Below, piece after piece: positions 57,501-64,000 of a stretch of DNA of 64,000 nt (position 1 is the stretch's first letter; each line of letters begins with the position of its first letter). This DNA is from Echinometra lucunter (lineage: Eukaryota; Echinodermata; Echinoidea; Camarodonta; Echinometridae), in NCBI GenBank assembly GCA_029962745.1, contig CM057169.1:15625078-15689077 (forward strand). Direction: 5' to 3'. Both the position numbers and the translations under genes were made by a program. The notes under the pieces are model-generated. The model saw only the letters and a program-made list of their open reading frames with translations. It was not told the origin of the DNA and ran no database searches.

Positions 57501-60500
57501 GGAGTTTAGTATTCGGTTAAGGCTTGTTCGGATATGACCCGACAAACCCCTGTGGTTTTTTTAGTGTTCAGATAGGGTGCGGCAAACCACCCCCAAACTT
57601 TTCAGCTTTTTCTGGTCATATTTCTAATATGAGGGCATTTCAAGAGCAATCCTTTAATTTCTAGAGGACATTTTCACGATGATATTCTTCATAACTGACA
57701 TGGAAAGAATGAGAAAGCTCACAAATTATTCTTCAACTTTCCCAGAACTCAAGCTTCTCTTAAAGGGTTAGGGTTAGGCAGAGCGTTTAGTCCAGGGTTG
57801 GAGTTTAGTATTCGGTTAAGGCTTGTTCGGATATGACCCGACAAACCCCTGTGGTTTTTTTAGTGTTCAGATAGGGTGCGGCAAACCACACCACCTATAA
57901 TGAACGTGCATTAACCCATTCATGACAGAGGTCCACATTTTGTTATCTTGTAATGCAAAGCCCTAAAAATCATACCAAATTCATGAGCAGAAAGAGCAAA
58001 AAATTCTACACAAACTGTGCCCATTATGGTTGCATCAATATTCATTGTTTGATGCTGAAATTTTTAAAAAGGAAAATAAGCATTAAAATCCTTACATTGG
58101 CAATGTGATAGAAAGTTTAAAATCACCGTTTTCCCCTGCAAATTGGCAACTTTTTGACTTATCATCATAATTTCTGTCAATTTATATTCATTTCTTATAC
58201 ATGATGTTTTATAAATAAAATGTAGCAATAAAATAAAAATGTTGGTGTTGCCAATTTGAAGAATAAAAGCTGATCAAATTAGGCTTTAAATAATTCCTGT
58301 CACGAATGGGTTAACGCAATTCAAAGTTCAAATGAAAGAAATTTTGGTCAAAAGTTGTGAGGACATACTCATGACATCATATTTTGTGTTAACTTCTTAA
58401 GAATTTGATTGGTCCACAGCCTTTTGCCACTGGGAGGCAAAAATTATGCCTCTTTCTTTTTCTTTTGCCGCCTCAAATCCGATTCGCTTACTACACAAAA
58501 CCACTGGAGTTTGTCATGGTTTGTCAGGTCATATCTGAAAAAGCCTTTAGCGTATGTAACTGAAACAGAGCAATTGTGGATGGACCATGTGTTATACAAC
58601 CTCAACAAAAGAGATATTTACCAGATTTTGAGTAAGAACCTGCTGCATACATCTTCAGCTCTGGGGCCATGGCAAAGCAAGATATGATACCCGTCTGTCC
58701 GTTCATATTCTTCTCTGTAAGGCAAGCAGATATTCAAACAAGTGTTAATCATTGATAAAATGCTTAAGGCCTGATTCACATTCGAGAATGCTAAATGCTT
58801 TCTCACTCACAAAACTTTGCTATAAAGTCCACTTCACATTCATACTTGATTTAACCAAAAAGGGCTAGCCCCACAAATATTAAAGGAAAATAGAGAGCCC
58901 CCCCCCCCCCTCAATAAAAAAAGAAGAAAAAAAAGGTTAGCACCACATTCAGTGGGACTAAACCCTCCAGTGAGTACAAAATCAAAATAGCCCAAGGCTA
59001 AGGATTGCAGTGAAGGCCACAATTTGACGTTCTACAACTCAAATGGCACTTGAAATATCGCATCAACAAAAAAGCAGGATGGATAGATAGACAACGAGAA
59101 ATATAATGCCTCTGGCACCTTCTTCAGTTACAGAGGCATAAAAAATATTTCATGCTAGTTCTGTAATCACATAAATGCTATAAAATTGCTTTACTTTTGG
59201 TGGGGATGACTTCACACTGCGAGCCCGGCCTGTCGGTGTGGAAGATTCGGATAGTTTTGTTGAAACCACAAAAGAGGCGACGTCCATTGTTTGAAAAGCA
59301 GAGTGAATGCGGGGTAGTGAGCTCATCCTGATCAGAAAGGAAAAAAAATATTAAATGCATTAATAAGACGATAACAGTAATAATACTGATAACAAAAATA
59401 CTACTACATTGGTGTACTACTACTACTTCTAACAACAACAATGAAAATAATATTATACCTGTTTATAAAGCGAATTAGTTGATGCTTCAACACCCTTTAC
59501 AATGTTACTTTCATTATCCCAGGGCCCCTGTTTCATAAAACTTATTATCAATAACAAGTTGCAGTAACTGTTATAAGCTACTGAAATCATTGCATCTCTT
59601 TGGCTGAAAGCAAATATGTCATAGAAATGAGGCAGTTGTTACTGATAACAAGTTTTATGAAACGGGGCCCTGGTCTCTGGATTTCCAGCCTGCACACAAG
59701 TGTGCACCATCTACTGATTTTTACACATTCCAAACATACGTGCACCATTCACAAGCCTGCAGGGCAATAGCAAAGACAGTCACATTTGCTTTCAGCAATC
59801 CTCACAGGTACCCATTTTCTCTTGGGTGGAAAGTGGTAGATTAATGTCTTGCCAAAAGGATGTTTGTGCCGCAGCAGGACTTGAATTGTGAACCTTGTGA
59901 TCCACAGTTTAATGACATACCACTAAACCAAAAATAAAGAATTATGCAGCAATCCATTCATGATTGGAAGTATCTGAAGCCTAATTTGAACAGCTCCTCT
60001 TCTTCAAAATGGCAACACCAGTATTTTTCTTTCATAATTACATTTTTCTCATAAAAAGTGGTGTATCTGAAGTGAAAATCAATGGACAATAAACTAAAGA
60101 ATATGTTGAGAAGTTAACCCATTCATGACAGGAATTATTTAAAGCCTAATTTATCAGCTTTTATTCTTCAAATTGGCAACACCAACATTTTTATTTTATT
60201 GCTACATTTTCCTTATAAAATGTCATGTATCTGAAATGAATATAAATTGACAGAAATTTTGATGATAAGTCAAAAAGTTGCCAATTTGCAGGGAAAAACG
60301 GTGATTTTAAACTTTCTATCACATTGCCAATTTAAGGATTTTAATGCTTATTTTCCTTTAAAAAATTTTCAGCATCAAACAATGAATATTGATGCAACCA
60401 AAATGGGCACAGTTTGTGTAGAATTTTTTGCTCTTTCTGCTCATGTATTTGGTATCATTTTAGGGCTTTGCATTAAAAGATATCAGGCCCAACCACAAAA

Positions 60501-62794
60501 TGTGGACCTCTGTCACGAATGGGTTAAAAAGTGCCAAATTTGCATGGAAAAAAATTGATTTTGAACTTCCCATCACTTAGCAAATTCAACAATTTTAGTG
60601 CTTATTTTTCATGAAAAGCCTTTCAGCATCCAATGATGAGAAATAGTGACATAACTAAAGTGGGCACAGTATGTGTAATTTTTTTACTCTTTCTGCTCAT
60701 ATATTTGGTAGATTTTTATGGCCTTGCATCAAAAGTTACTGGGCCAAGCTACAAAATGTGGACTCGCTGTCACAAATCGTCTACATGACTCACCACTGAA
60801 TCCATAGGTTTGTAAGTCCCTCTGAGCTTGCCGGTGAATGCATCCCACATATGAATAGGATGGTCTCGACTTGTGCTCACCAAGCTAGATAGAAATTTAA
60901 TACATAGAATCATTTGCAAAACTCACTACCCTAAAATTAAAGTTTCTGCAGTGCCATTCCTTTGCGTTGATCCATGGTCAAGCTACTATTACATTCAAGT
61001 ATCTGTATCCAGATAACTGCATCCTCCTGCCATCTGACAACTAAATCTAATTTAGCCCTCCCCCCCCCCCCCCCCACCAGTGAATACTCTTGTTAACCCA
61101 TTCGTGACAGCAATTATTTAAAGCCTCATTTGATCAGCTTTTATTCTTCAAATTGGCAACACCAACATTTTTATTTCATGGCTACATTTTATTTATAAAA
61201 CATCATGTATCAGAAATGAATATAAATTGACAGAAATGATGATGATAAGTCAAAAAGTTGCCAATTGGCAGGGGAAAACGGTGATTTTAAACTTTCTATC
61301 ACATTGCCAATATAAGGATTTTAATGCTTATTTTCCTTTAAAAAATTTTCAGCATCAAACAATGAATACTGATGCAACCAAAATGGGCACAGTTTGTGTA
61401 GAATTTTTTTCCCTTTCTGTTCATGTATTTGGTATGATTTTAGGGCTTTGCATTAAAAGATATTAGGCCAAACCACAAAATGTGGACCCTCTGTCATGAA
61501 TGGGTCAATCCACAGCAGTGCAGTGGCTCCTTCTAGTGTCACTTTTGCAGTATCCTGGGATCCAAAATGCAAGAAATAACACATTTCCAGTCCATTTCCA
61601 ATGCAGTATGTTGGGTTGTTCTTGAATAACAGCAATGTATTTATAATTAATATTCAAAGTCTCTAAATTGGCAACGCAGTTAAAAAATATAGAATCACTA
61701 TTTCCATGTACAAATGGGCAATACTTTGACTGAATTTGCAATTTTCATTCATATACCGGTTCAAGTTACATATATTTTAAGCTTATCAAACTATGAACAA
61801 GTGGAAAATCAGAATAATTGTTGTCAATTTGAGGAAGGAATGCTGAATAATTTATCCCTACAGACAACTCTCTCCTGCTACATGGGTTAACCCAATGACT
61901 AATGAATTTTCTTATACCTGCAGAGTTTATACAGGGACCCCTCGGTTCCTATAGGCAATGGAACAGTATCCCAAATGGAAAGTATTGTCCTCCATACAGA
62001 AAAAAAAAAAAACATGAGCAGAAAGCAGTTTAACTCAGGACAGAGCTCTCTCAAAGAACTCTTCAATGGCAAGAAAGAAATTCTGGTTTAAAAAGAAAGA
62101 AGAAAAATGGGAAGAAATTCAACTATTACAATAGCTACTCAAAAATTGAAGCTCCTGACAACAGGAACGTATTTTCTTTGCACTGGTCTTAGGTTCTGCC
62201 TGGAAGGTGGTTGCTGTTGTTGTTGTTGAATTGGGTTTTTACAGACGTGTATCGATCAGATATGATTATTTACGTCTGGGGACCGCCATTTTACATTACC
62301 ATCCGAGAGACATGACTCAGACAAGACTTGAACTAGGGTCCACTGAATCGGCTTACAACCTCCACTGTTAGCTGGATTATAGCAGGCGCATGCCACAACG
62401 CCTAGTGGTTATACATTTTGTTCTATATTTGTAATAATTGTCTGGTTTCATATGGTTTCATATCAACGATTCGACTTCTGGGTTGCATCAAGAACCAACC
62501 AACAAAACAAGAATAGTGTAAACCCTTCTGTTATAAATCTTTGCAATTTTCACGAAGATTTCTTCTCACCAGCATGTTTCAGGAAGATAAGAGTCCATTT
62601 TGGGATACCAGCAGTAGTCGTAGATGAGCTCTCCCTCTCGGATCTGCAGGACAGACTCTGGCTCCCTCTGTTGGTCAGCATTTGCGTCCTCACACTCTGT
62701 ACTGATGTCTCTTCCATATGCCTGAGGCGGAATGTTAAATAGTCGCAAGGTTTGGTCCTCGCTATTGGTAAGTATACACAGACCATCTGGAGAC
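51303..62794 (-). CDS. WRAP53: WRAP53/TCAB1, eight 3' exons (C-terminal 388 residues)
   Basis: WRAP53 (TCAB1, WDR79) is a WD40-repeat protein of Cajal bodies that binds the CAB box of scaRNAs and of telomerase RNA and delivers them to Cajal bodies and telomeres. Eight exons join in phase: 62794-62570, 60884-60794, 59327-59195, 58714-58622, 56214-56096, 54639-54536, 52148-51990 and 51546-51303. All introns begin GT and end AG. The joined product carries the family's signature blocks in order: [105 protein letters not shown] and [15 protein letters not shown]. Each has a clear counterpart in human WRAP53. The first exon here starts in mid-codon, so the N-terminal part (roughly the first third of the usual ~550 residues) lies beyond position 64000. 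Introns hold many MITEs, SINEs and satellites. No frameshift or internal stop, so the gene looks functional. Confidence 0.95.
51990..52148 (-). CDS. WRAP53: WRAP53 exon (g)
   Basis: 159 bases; acceptor GACACTACAG, donor CAG|GTATTA. Encodes [20 protein letters not shown], a variable linker ([15 protein letters not shown]) and [10 protein letters not shown]. The intron upstream is a 1.3-kb minisatellite that reaches to within about 10 bases of this acceptor. Confidence 0.94.
52157..53490. repeat. 1.3-kb purine minisatellite in a WRAP53 intron
   Basis: Units of about 60 bases built on 'gatggtcagagacagtcagc' + 'aaacacagaaagagacagag' repeat more than 15 times. Larger blocks are themselves duplicated: the 'gagagacatagggagaaaga' + 'gacagataaacagagacag' segment at about 52700 returns at about 53241, and the 'caaacgcagagacagag' variant at 52410 returns at 52899. 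On the + strand it is purine-rich and read by long Arg/Glu/Asp/Gln frames (up to 209 codons), which I reject as genes. On the transcribed minus strand it is pyrimidine-rich and abuts a 3' splice site. Confidence 0.92.
53628..54113 (-). repeat. Arm 2 of the 0.5-kb inverted repeat pair
   Basis: Opposite-orientation homologue of 50030-50515, in the intron between WRAP53 exons f and g. The central palindrome is degraded here ('ggtaaccactttgacgcc', 'gacgtcattgtgggtaccc'). The minus-strand frame of 135 codons across it is not a gene. Confidence 0.8.
54114..54535. other. WRAP53 intron; possible foldback at 54114-54360
   Basis: 'ttaaggcctcgtcacaccaa' + 'atccg' near 54113 and 'catgttcggtgtgcggaggc' + 'cttta' near 54336 are mutually complementary over about 20 bases with mismatches (AAGGCCTC..CACACC ends). 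This suggests a foldback element of about 245 bp directly abutting the inverted-pair arm. Confidence 0.5.
54536..54639 (-). CDS. WRAP53: WRAP53 exon (f)
   Basis: 104 bases; acceptor TTCACATAG, donor TAG|GTGAGT. Encodes [20 protein letters not shown] and [14 protein letters not shown] plus a split Arg codon. Confidence 0.95.
54690..55020 (+). mobile_element. Retroposon-like interspersed element with (AAC)n tail
   Basis: Phrases such as 'ccaatgtgtgtactagattt' + 'catgagcattgctcgaaaa' and 'ccaatgtgcctgccaaattt' + 'catgagcatt' repeat internally (about 165 bases apart). The block ends in CAACAACAAC/AATAAT units at 54985-55025, as non-LTR retroposons commonly do. Family not identified. Confidence 0.45.
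55072..55523. mobile_element. Foldback MITE family 4, copy 2
   Basis: 'gggccggcattcaattcaat' at the left and its complement 'attgaattgaataccggccc' at the right; colinear with 46841-47270 throughout, including 'gcattgtgacgtcatatttt' and 'gactgcgtataaaaacctat'. About 450 bp, in a WRAP53 intron. Confidence 0.87.
55597..55685 (-). mobile_element. SINE body fragment
   Basis: 'gtacccacttaatacacctg' + 'ggtgaagagtggcaaacata' and 'atgtcttgccaaaagac' match the middle of the family A SINEs. The tRNA head and the tail are missing. Confidence 0.5.
56096..56214 (-). CDS. WRAP53: WRAP53 exon (e)
   Basis: 119 bases; acceptor TTTTTTCAG, donor AAG|GTGAGA. Encodes [20 protein letters not shown] and [19 protein letters not shown], equivalent to human [20 protein letters not shown]. 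Confidence 0.95.
56640..57075. mobile_element. Degraded copy of TTAA-MITE family 2
   Basis: Contains the family 2 order: 'cattaaactctctaaattga' + 'caact', 'ccaaattggtaat', 'tgttgccaatttgaggag', and a right end 'actgggtactgctatgtgtt' that resembles the complement of TTAACCCATAGCAGTAC. The left end could not be found. Confidence 0.45.
57068..57345. repeat. Interspersed repeat, copy 2 (pair with 10080-10345)
   Basis: Colinear with 10080-10345 ('gagttctggtcatg', 'cccaagcaactggg', 'actgcacaaagaaatgagta'). Its right part is included in the exact tandem duplication that follows. Confidence 0.5.
57291..57888. repeat. Exact 299-bp tandem duplication
   Basis: 57291-57589 and 57590-57888 read the same base for base by eye, starting 'cccccaaacttttcagcttt' and ending 'ggtgcggcaaaccac'. 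Each unit contains 'aaagggttagggttaggcag', a short telomere-like word. Identity in non-coding intron DNA means either a very recent duplication or an assembly duplication. Confidence 0.93.
57911..58314 (-). mobile_element. TTAA-MITE family 1, copy in a WRAP53 intron
   Basis: TTAA at 57911 and 58311; ends TTAACCCATTCATGACAG and the complement of TTAACCCATTCGTGACAG. A short deletion near 57944 removes part of the 'ttttgtggtttggcctaata' segment. Interior otherwise typical. Confidence 0.88.
58622..58714 (-). CDS. WRAP53: WRAP53 exon (d)
   Basis: 93 bases; acceptor GCCTTACAG, donor CTG|GTAAAT. Encodes [20 protein letters not shown] and [11 protein letters not shown]. Confidence 0.93.
58860..59194. 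other. WRAP53 intron between exons c and d (right part)
   Basis: C-run at 58899-58910 next to an A-rich patch. Nothing else recognised. Confidence 0.4.
59195..59327 (-). CDS. WRAP53: WRAP53 exon (c)
   Basis: 133 bases; acceptor CTGATCAG, donor AAA|GTAAAG. Encodes [20 protein letters not shown], then [20 protein letters not shown]. Matches the human DEL-AAHSLCFSPDG and LFCGFNRTVRVF blocks. Confidence 0.95.
59524..59672. mobile_element. Foldback element (family 6), copy 2
   Basis: Ends 'gggcccctgtttcataaaac' and its near complement 'gttttatgaaacggggccc'; the arms continue through 'ttattatcaataacaagtt' facing 'actgataacaag'. The centre 'agctactgaaatcattgcat' corresponds in reverse to the centre of the 16282-16415 element. 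149 bp. Confidence 0.75.
59690..59935 (-). mobile_element. tRNA-derived SINE (family A)
   Basis: 'cctgcacacaagtgtgcacc', 'cctgcagggcaatagc', 'cacaggtacccattttctct', 'taatgtcttgccaaaagga' and a minus-strand tRNA-like head ('gcaggacttgaattgtgaac' complement). Colinear with 32565-32905. Confidence 0.65.
59950..60779 (+). mobile_element. Old TTAA-MITE family 1 copy, split by a younger one
   Basis: The left part 59950-60113 ('aatccattcatgattggaag' to 'aagaatatgttgagaag') and the right part 60528-60779 ('aaagtgccaaatttgcatgg' to 'gactcgctgtcacaaatcg') together make one diverged family 1 element. A complete younger copy sits between them at an internal TTAA. In the 21504 copy the same place reads 'gagaagttaaaaagctgcc', i.e. 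the unoccupied TTAA. Confidence 0.85.
60114..60527 (+). mobile_element. TTAA-MITE family 1, young copy nested in an old copy
   Basis: TTAA at 60114-60117 and 60524-60527; ends TTAACCCATTCATGACAG and the complement of TTAACCCATTCGTGACAG. 414 bp; closely similar to the copies at 20719, 58314 (reverse) and 61093. Confidence 0.92.
60794..60884 (-). CDS. WRAP53: WRAP53 exon (b)
   Basis: 91 bases; acceptor TATCTAG, donor GTG|GTGAGT. Completes the split Cys codon and encodes [20 protein letters not shown] and [10 protein letters not shown]. The [11 protein letters not shown] block is one of the most conserved in the family. Confidence 0.95.
61093..61508 (+). mobile_element. TTAA-MITE family 1, copy abutting a family 2 element
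   Basis: The left end TTAACCCATTCGTGACAG is intact at 61093. The right end reads 'ctctgtcatgaatgggtcaa', where TTAA has become TCAA. The same TCAA (61505-61508) is the start of a family 2 element. Confidence 0.87.
61505..61890 (-). mobile_element. TTAA-MITE family 2 copy sharing a boundary with family 1
   Basis: Starts 'tcaatccacagcagtgcag' (compare TTAACCCATAGCAGTACAG) and ends 'ctgctacatgggttaa' at 61890. The interior has 'ctctaaattggcaacgcagt', 'caaatgggcaatac' and 'ttgtcaatttgaggaagg', the three-module layout of the family. 386 bp; diverged. Confidence 0.65.
62208..62405 (-). mobile_element. tRNA-derived SINE (family B), minus orientation
   Basis: Colinear, in reverse, with 15051-15275: a GTTGTTGTTG tail at 62213, 'acagacgtgtatcgatcaga', 'atttacgtctggggaccgcc', then, on the minus strand, a tRNA-like head with box-B-like 'agttcaagtc' (complement near 62328) and box-A-like 'gtggcatgcgcctgc'. 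It lies in the intron between WRAP53 exons a and b. Confidence 0.7.
62570..62794 (-). CDS. WRAP53: WRAP53 exon (a), WD40 start
   Basis: 225 bases; acceptor CTCCTCAG, donor TG|GTGAGA. Encodes [20 protein letters not shown], a variable acidic insert ([17 protein letters not shown]) and [20 protein letters not shown]. The polypyrimidine tract of the acceptor is a TTC microsatellite (62804-62858). It begins with one base of a split codon, probably Trp. Confidence 0.95.
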
Positions 62795-62803
62795 CTGAGG
62801 AGA

Positions 62804-62858
62804 AGGAGGAAGAAGAAGAAGAAGAAGAAGAAGAAAAAGAAGAAGAAAAAGAAGAAGA
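62804..62858. repeat. (GAA/GGA)n microsatellite at a splice acceptor
   Basis: A GAAGAAGAA/AAG run. On the transcript strand it is TTC/CTT and forms the polypyrimidine tract of the acceptor of WRAP53 exon a. Confidence 0.9.
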
Positions 62859-62939
62859 ATTCCAATTATATTCTGGATTTATATAGTATACAAATATACC
62901 AAGCTGTAAGAGAGTATAGAGCCAAATATATCTACAATG

Positions 62940-63345
62940 TCTCTTTAAAGCACTTTATTGCAATATCATTACTGGTACCCAAGTCATCCGATTCACTATT
63001 GCCTGCATACAATGTATGCACCTTCTCCACTCCCGGGGGGCATTCCTGCTGGGTGTCTATTACAGACACTTACAAAAACAATAATAATAATAATAATGAA
63101 GATATTCATACTGCGCAACATATCCACGCAAAGGGTGCTCAAGGCACTTACAATAAATTATCATAAACATTATCATTACCCCAGTAGTGTCAGGTACCCA
63201 TTTATACACCTGGGTAGAGTGCAGCAAAGGTGGATTAAATGTCTTGCTGAAGGACATAAGGAGTCAGGCATCAGTGGGAATCGAATTCACGACCCTTTGA
63301 TTAAGAGTATGAGCTCTTACCAACTTTGCCACAACAGCTCCACTA
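62940..63345 (-). mobile_element. SINE-in-SINE composite (family A)
   Basis: 62940-63066 carries the tail-side half of family A ('tttaaagcactttattgc', 'atgtatgcaccttctccact'). From 63072 a new ATT-rich tail and a second tail-side half begin ('cgcaaagggtgctcaaggca' + 'cttacaa'). They continue through 'caggtacccatttatacacc' to a tRNA-like head read on the minus strand (box-A-like 'gtggcaaagttggtaagagc', box-B-like 'gaattcgattccc'). One SINE has thus truncated or entered another. Confidence 0.65.
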
Positions 63346-63381
63346 ATGCTAAACAAATCATGGTGACTTTCATAATCTACC

Positions 63382-63422
63382 AGTTCAAGTTCAAGTTCAA
63401 GTTCAAGTTCAAGTTCAGGTTT
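63382..63422. repeat. (AAGTTC)n hexamer repeat
   Basis: Six AAGTTC units, followed by 'ggttttatttccaatataac'. On the minus strand this reads ...AATAAAACC(TGAACT)n, like the 3' end of a retroposon with a hexamer tail. Confidence 0.75.
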
Positions 63423-63424
63423 TA

Positions 63425-63734
63425 TTTCCAATATAACACAAGACATAATTTTTTTTTCTTCTTTTAAGCAGAAATATAATAACTAAACAAACATACAACA
63501 TTTTTTCCTCTAATTAACATCAAAACAAATTAAATGTCTGCTTGACATAGTGTATTAAAAGAAAAAAAATGATATCGGAAAAGAGAAATCCACAAAAAAG
63601 CAATGCTTGTAGTGACGTGGATTCCTCAAGAAAGAAAAAGGAAAGTAAAGAAAAGAAAACAGAAGAATGTGTGATACAGAGGTAGGTGAAACAGAGGTAG
63701 GTGAAACAGCAGTATATATTACAGTTACCTACTC
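63425..63734. other. AT-rich DNA, no gene recognised
   Basis: A 10-T run near 63449 and a GAAA-rich patch at 63620-63665; a 13-base direct repeat 'ggtaggtgaaaca' near 63682 and 63696. The missing upstream WRAP53 exons were not found here. Confidence 0.4.
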
Positions 63735-63870
63735 AGCATTAAGATGAAGAGGATTAATGTACATAAAAGGCCTTGTTCAATGACATAAGTCCTGGGCGAA
63801 AGTTCCAACCCATGACCTTCGCATCTCAAGTCAAATGTTTAAACCACTTGACTACAACACCTCTTGATAG
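63735..63870 (-). mobile_element. tRNA-derived SINE head
   Basis: On the minus strand 'gtagtcaagtggtttaaac' (box-A-like) and 'ggtcatgggttggaac' (box-B-like) form a tRNA-like head; 'ggccttgttcaatgacataa' is the start of the SINE body. An AAAT-rich stretch follows at 63873-63895. Confidence 0.55.
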
Positions 63871-63894
63871 CAAAATTAAAATAAATAAATAAAT

Positions 63895-64000
63895 AATAAG
63901 AAGAAGAAGAAGAAGAAGAAGAATTTAAGATTTATAAAGCGCACATATCTGCCTATAATGACACTCAAGGCGCACAAAGGAAATTGGACTGCTTATACAA
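63895..64000 (-). mobile_element. SINE family A tail, cut by the window edge
   Basis: An (AAG)n run at 63898-63923, then 'atttataaagcgcacatatc' + 'tgcctataatgacactcaag' + 'gcgc', the tail-side sequence of family A (compare 13660-13690). The tRNA head should lie beyond 64000. Confidence 0.6.

Noticed and set aside
62732..63166. Lys-rich 144-codon frame on the + strand over the GAA repeat
   Set aside because: It is antisense to WRAP53 exon a and then runs through the microsatellite and a SINE.

Overview
The window is a stretch of an animal nuclear genome. It has split genes with GT-AG introns, very low coding density, AT-rich non-coding DNA, many microsatellites, tRNA-derived SINEs and many short foldback or TTAA-flanked non-autonomous DNA transposons. 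The two recognisable genes and the repeat texture fit a marine deuterostome invertebrate. A sea urchin or other echinoderm is my best guess, but this is inference from style and not from a diagnostic sequence. A run of 500 Ns at 46001-46500 shows that it is a draft scaffold.

Genes. (1) The right end (51303-62794, minus strand) holds eight consecutive, phase-consistent exons of the C-terminal WD40 part of WRAP53/TCAB1, the Cajal-body and telomerase-RNP chaperone protein. They give 388 residues ending in a stop; the 5' exons lie beyond position 64000. (2) At 37863-38417 (minus) is a 185-codon first exon of a NALCN-channel auxiliary factor (NALF1/FAM155/NLF-1 family), ending in a consensus splice donor inside the Cys-rich domain. 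A short ORF with a signal-peptide-like start lies just upstream (38453-38653), and exon-like ORFs lie just downstream (37532-37695). (3) Two exon-like ORFs on the minus strand at 44983-45207 and 42719-42985 can be joined in phase and may form a small unrecognised gene. I found no convincing protein gene in positions 1-37500.

Layout. 1-6.8 kb: a ~217-bp tandem array with two hairpin insertions, then (GA)n, (GGT)n and (CT)n tracts. 6.8-20 kb: AT-rich DNA with SINEs, foldback elements and simple repeats. 19-32 kb: a transposon-rich block dominated by two related MITE families with TTAA target sites (piggyBac-like), a third foldback family, and a 389-bp tandem repeat. 32-46 kb: the NALF exon, GC-richer upstream DNA, a GGGCGTGGC-rich minisatellite and a foldback element with its apparent empty site nearby. 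46-51 kb: the gap, two foldback elements, a 190-bp tandem array with higher-order structure, and one arm of a 0.5-kb inverted pair. 51-64 kb: the WRAP53 exons, with introns largely built of MITEs, SINEs, a 1.3-kb minisatellite and an exact 299-bp tandem duplication.

The most interesting content is the TTAA-flanked MITE system. At least nine copies of one family and several of a sister family share 'TTAACCCAT...' ends and three internal TTGCCAATTT modules. Several copies sit inside other repeats with the TTAA duplicated, so the order of insertion can be read directly from this window.
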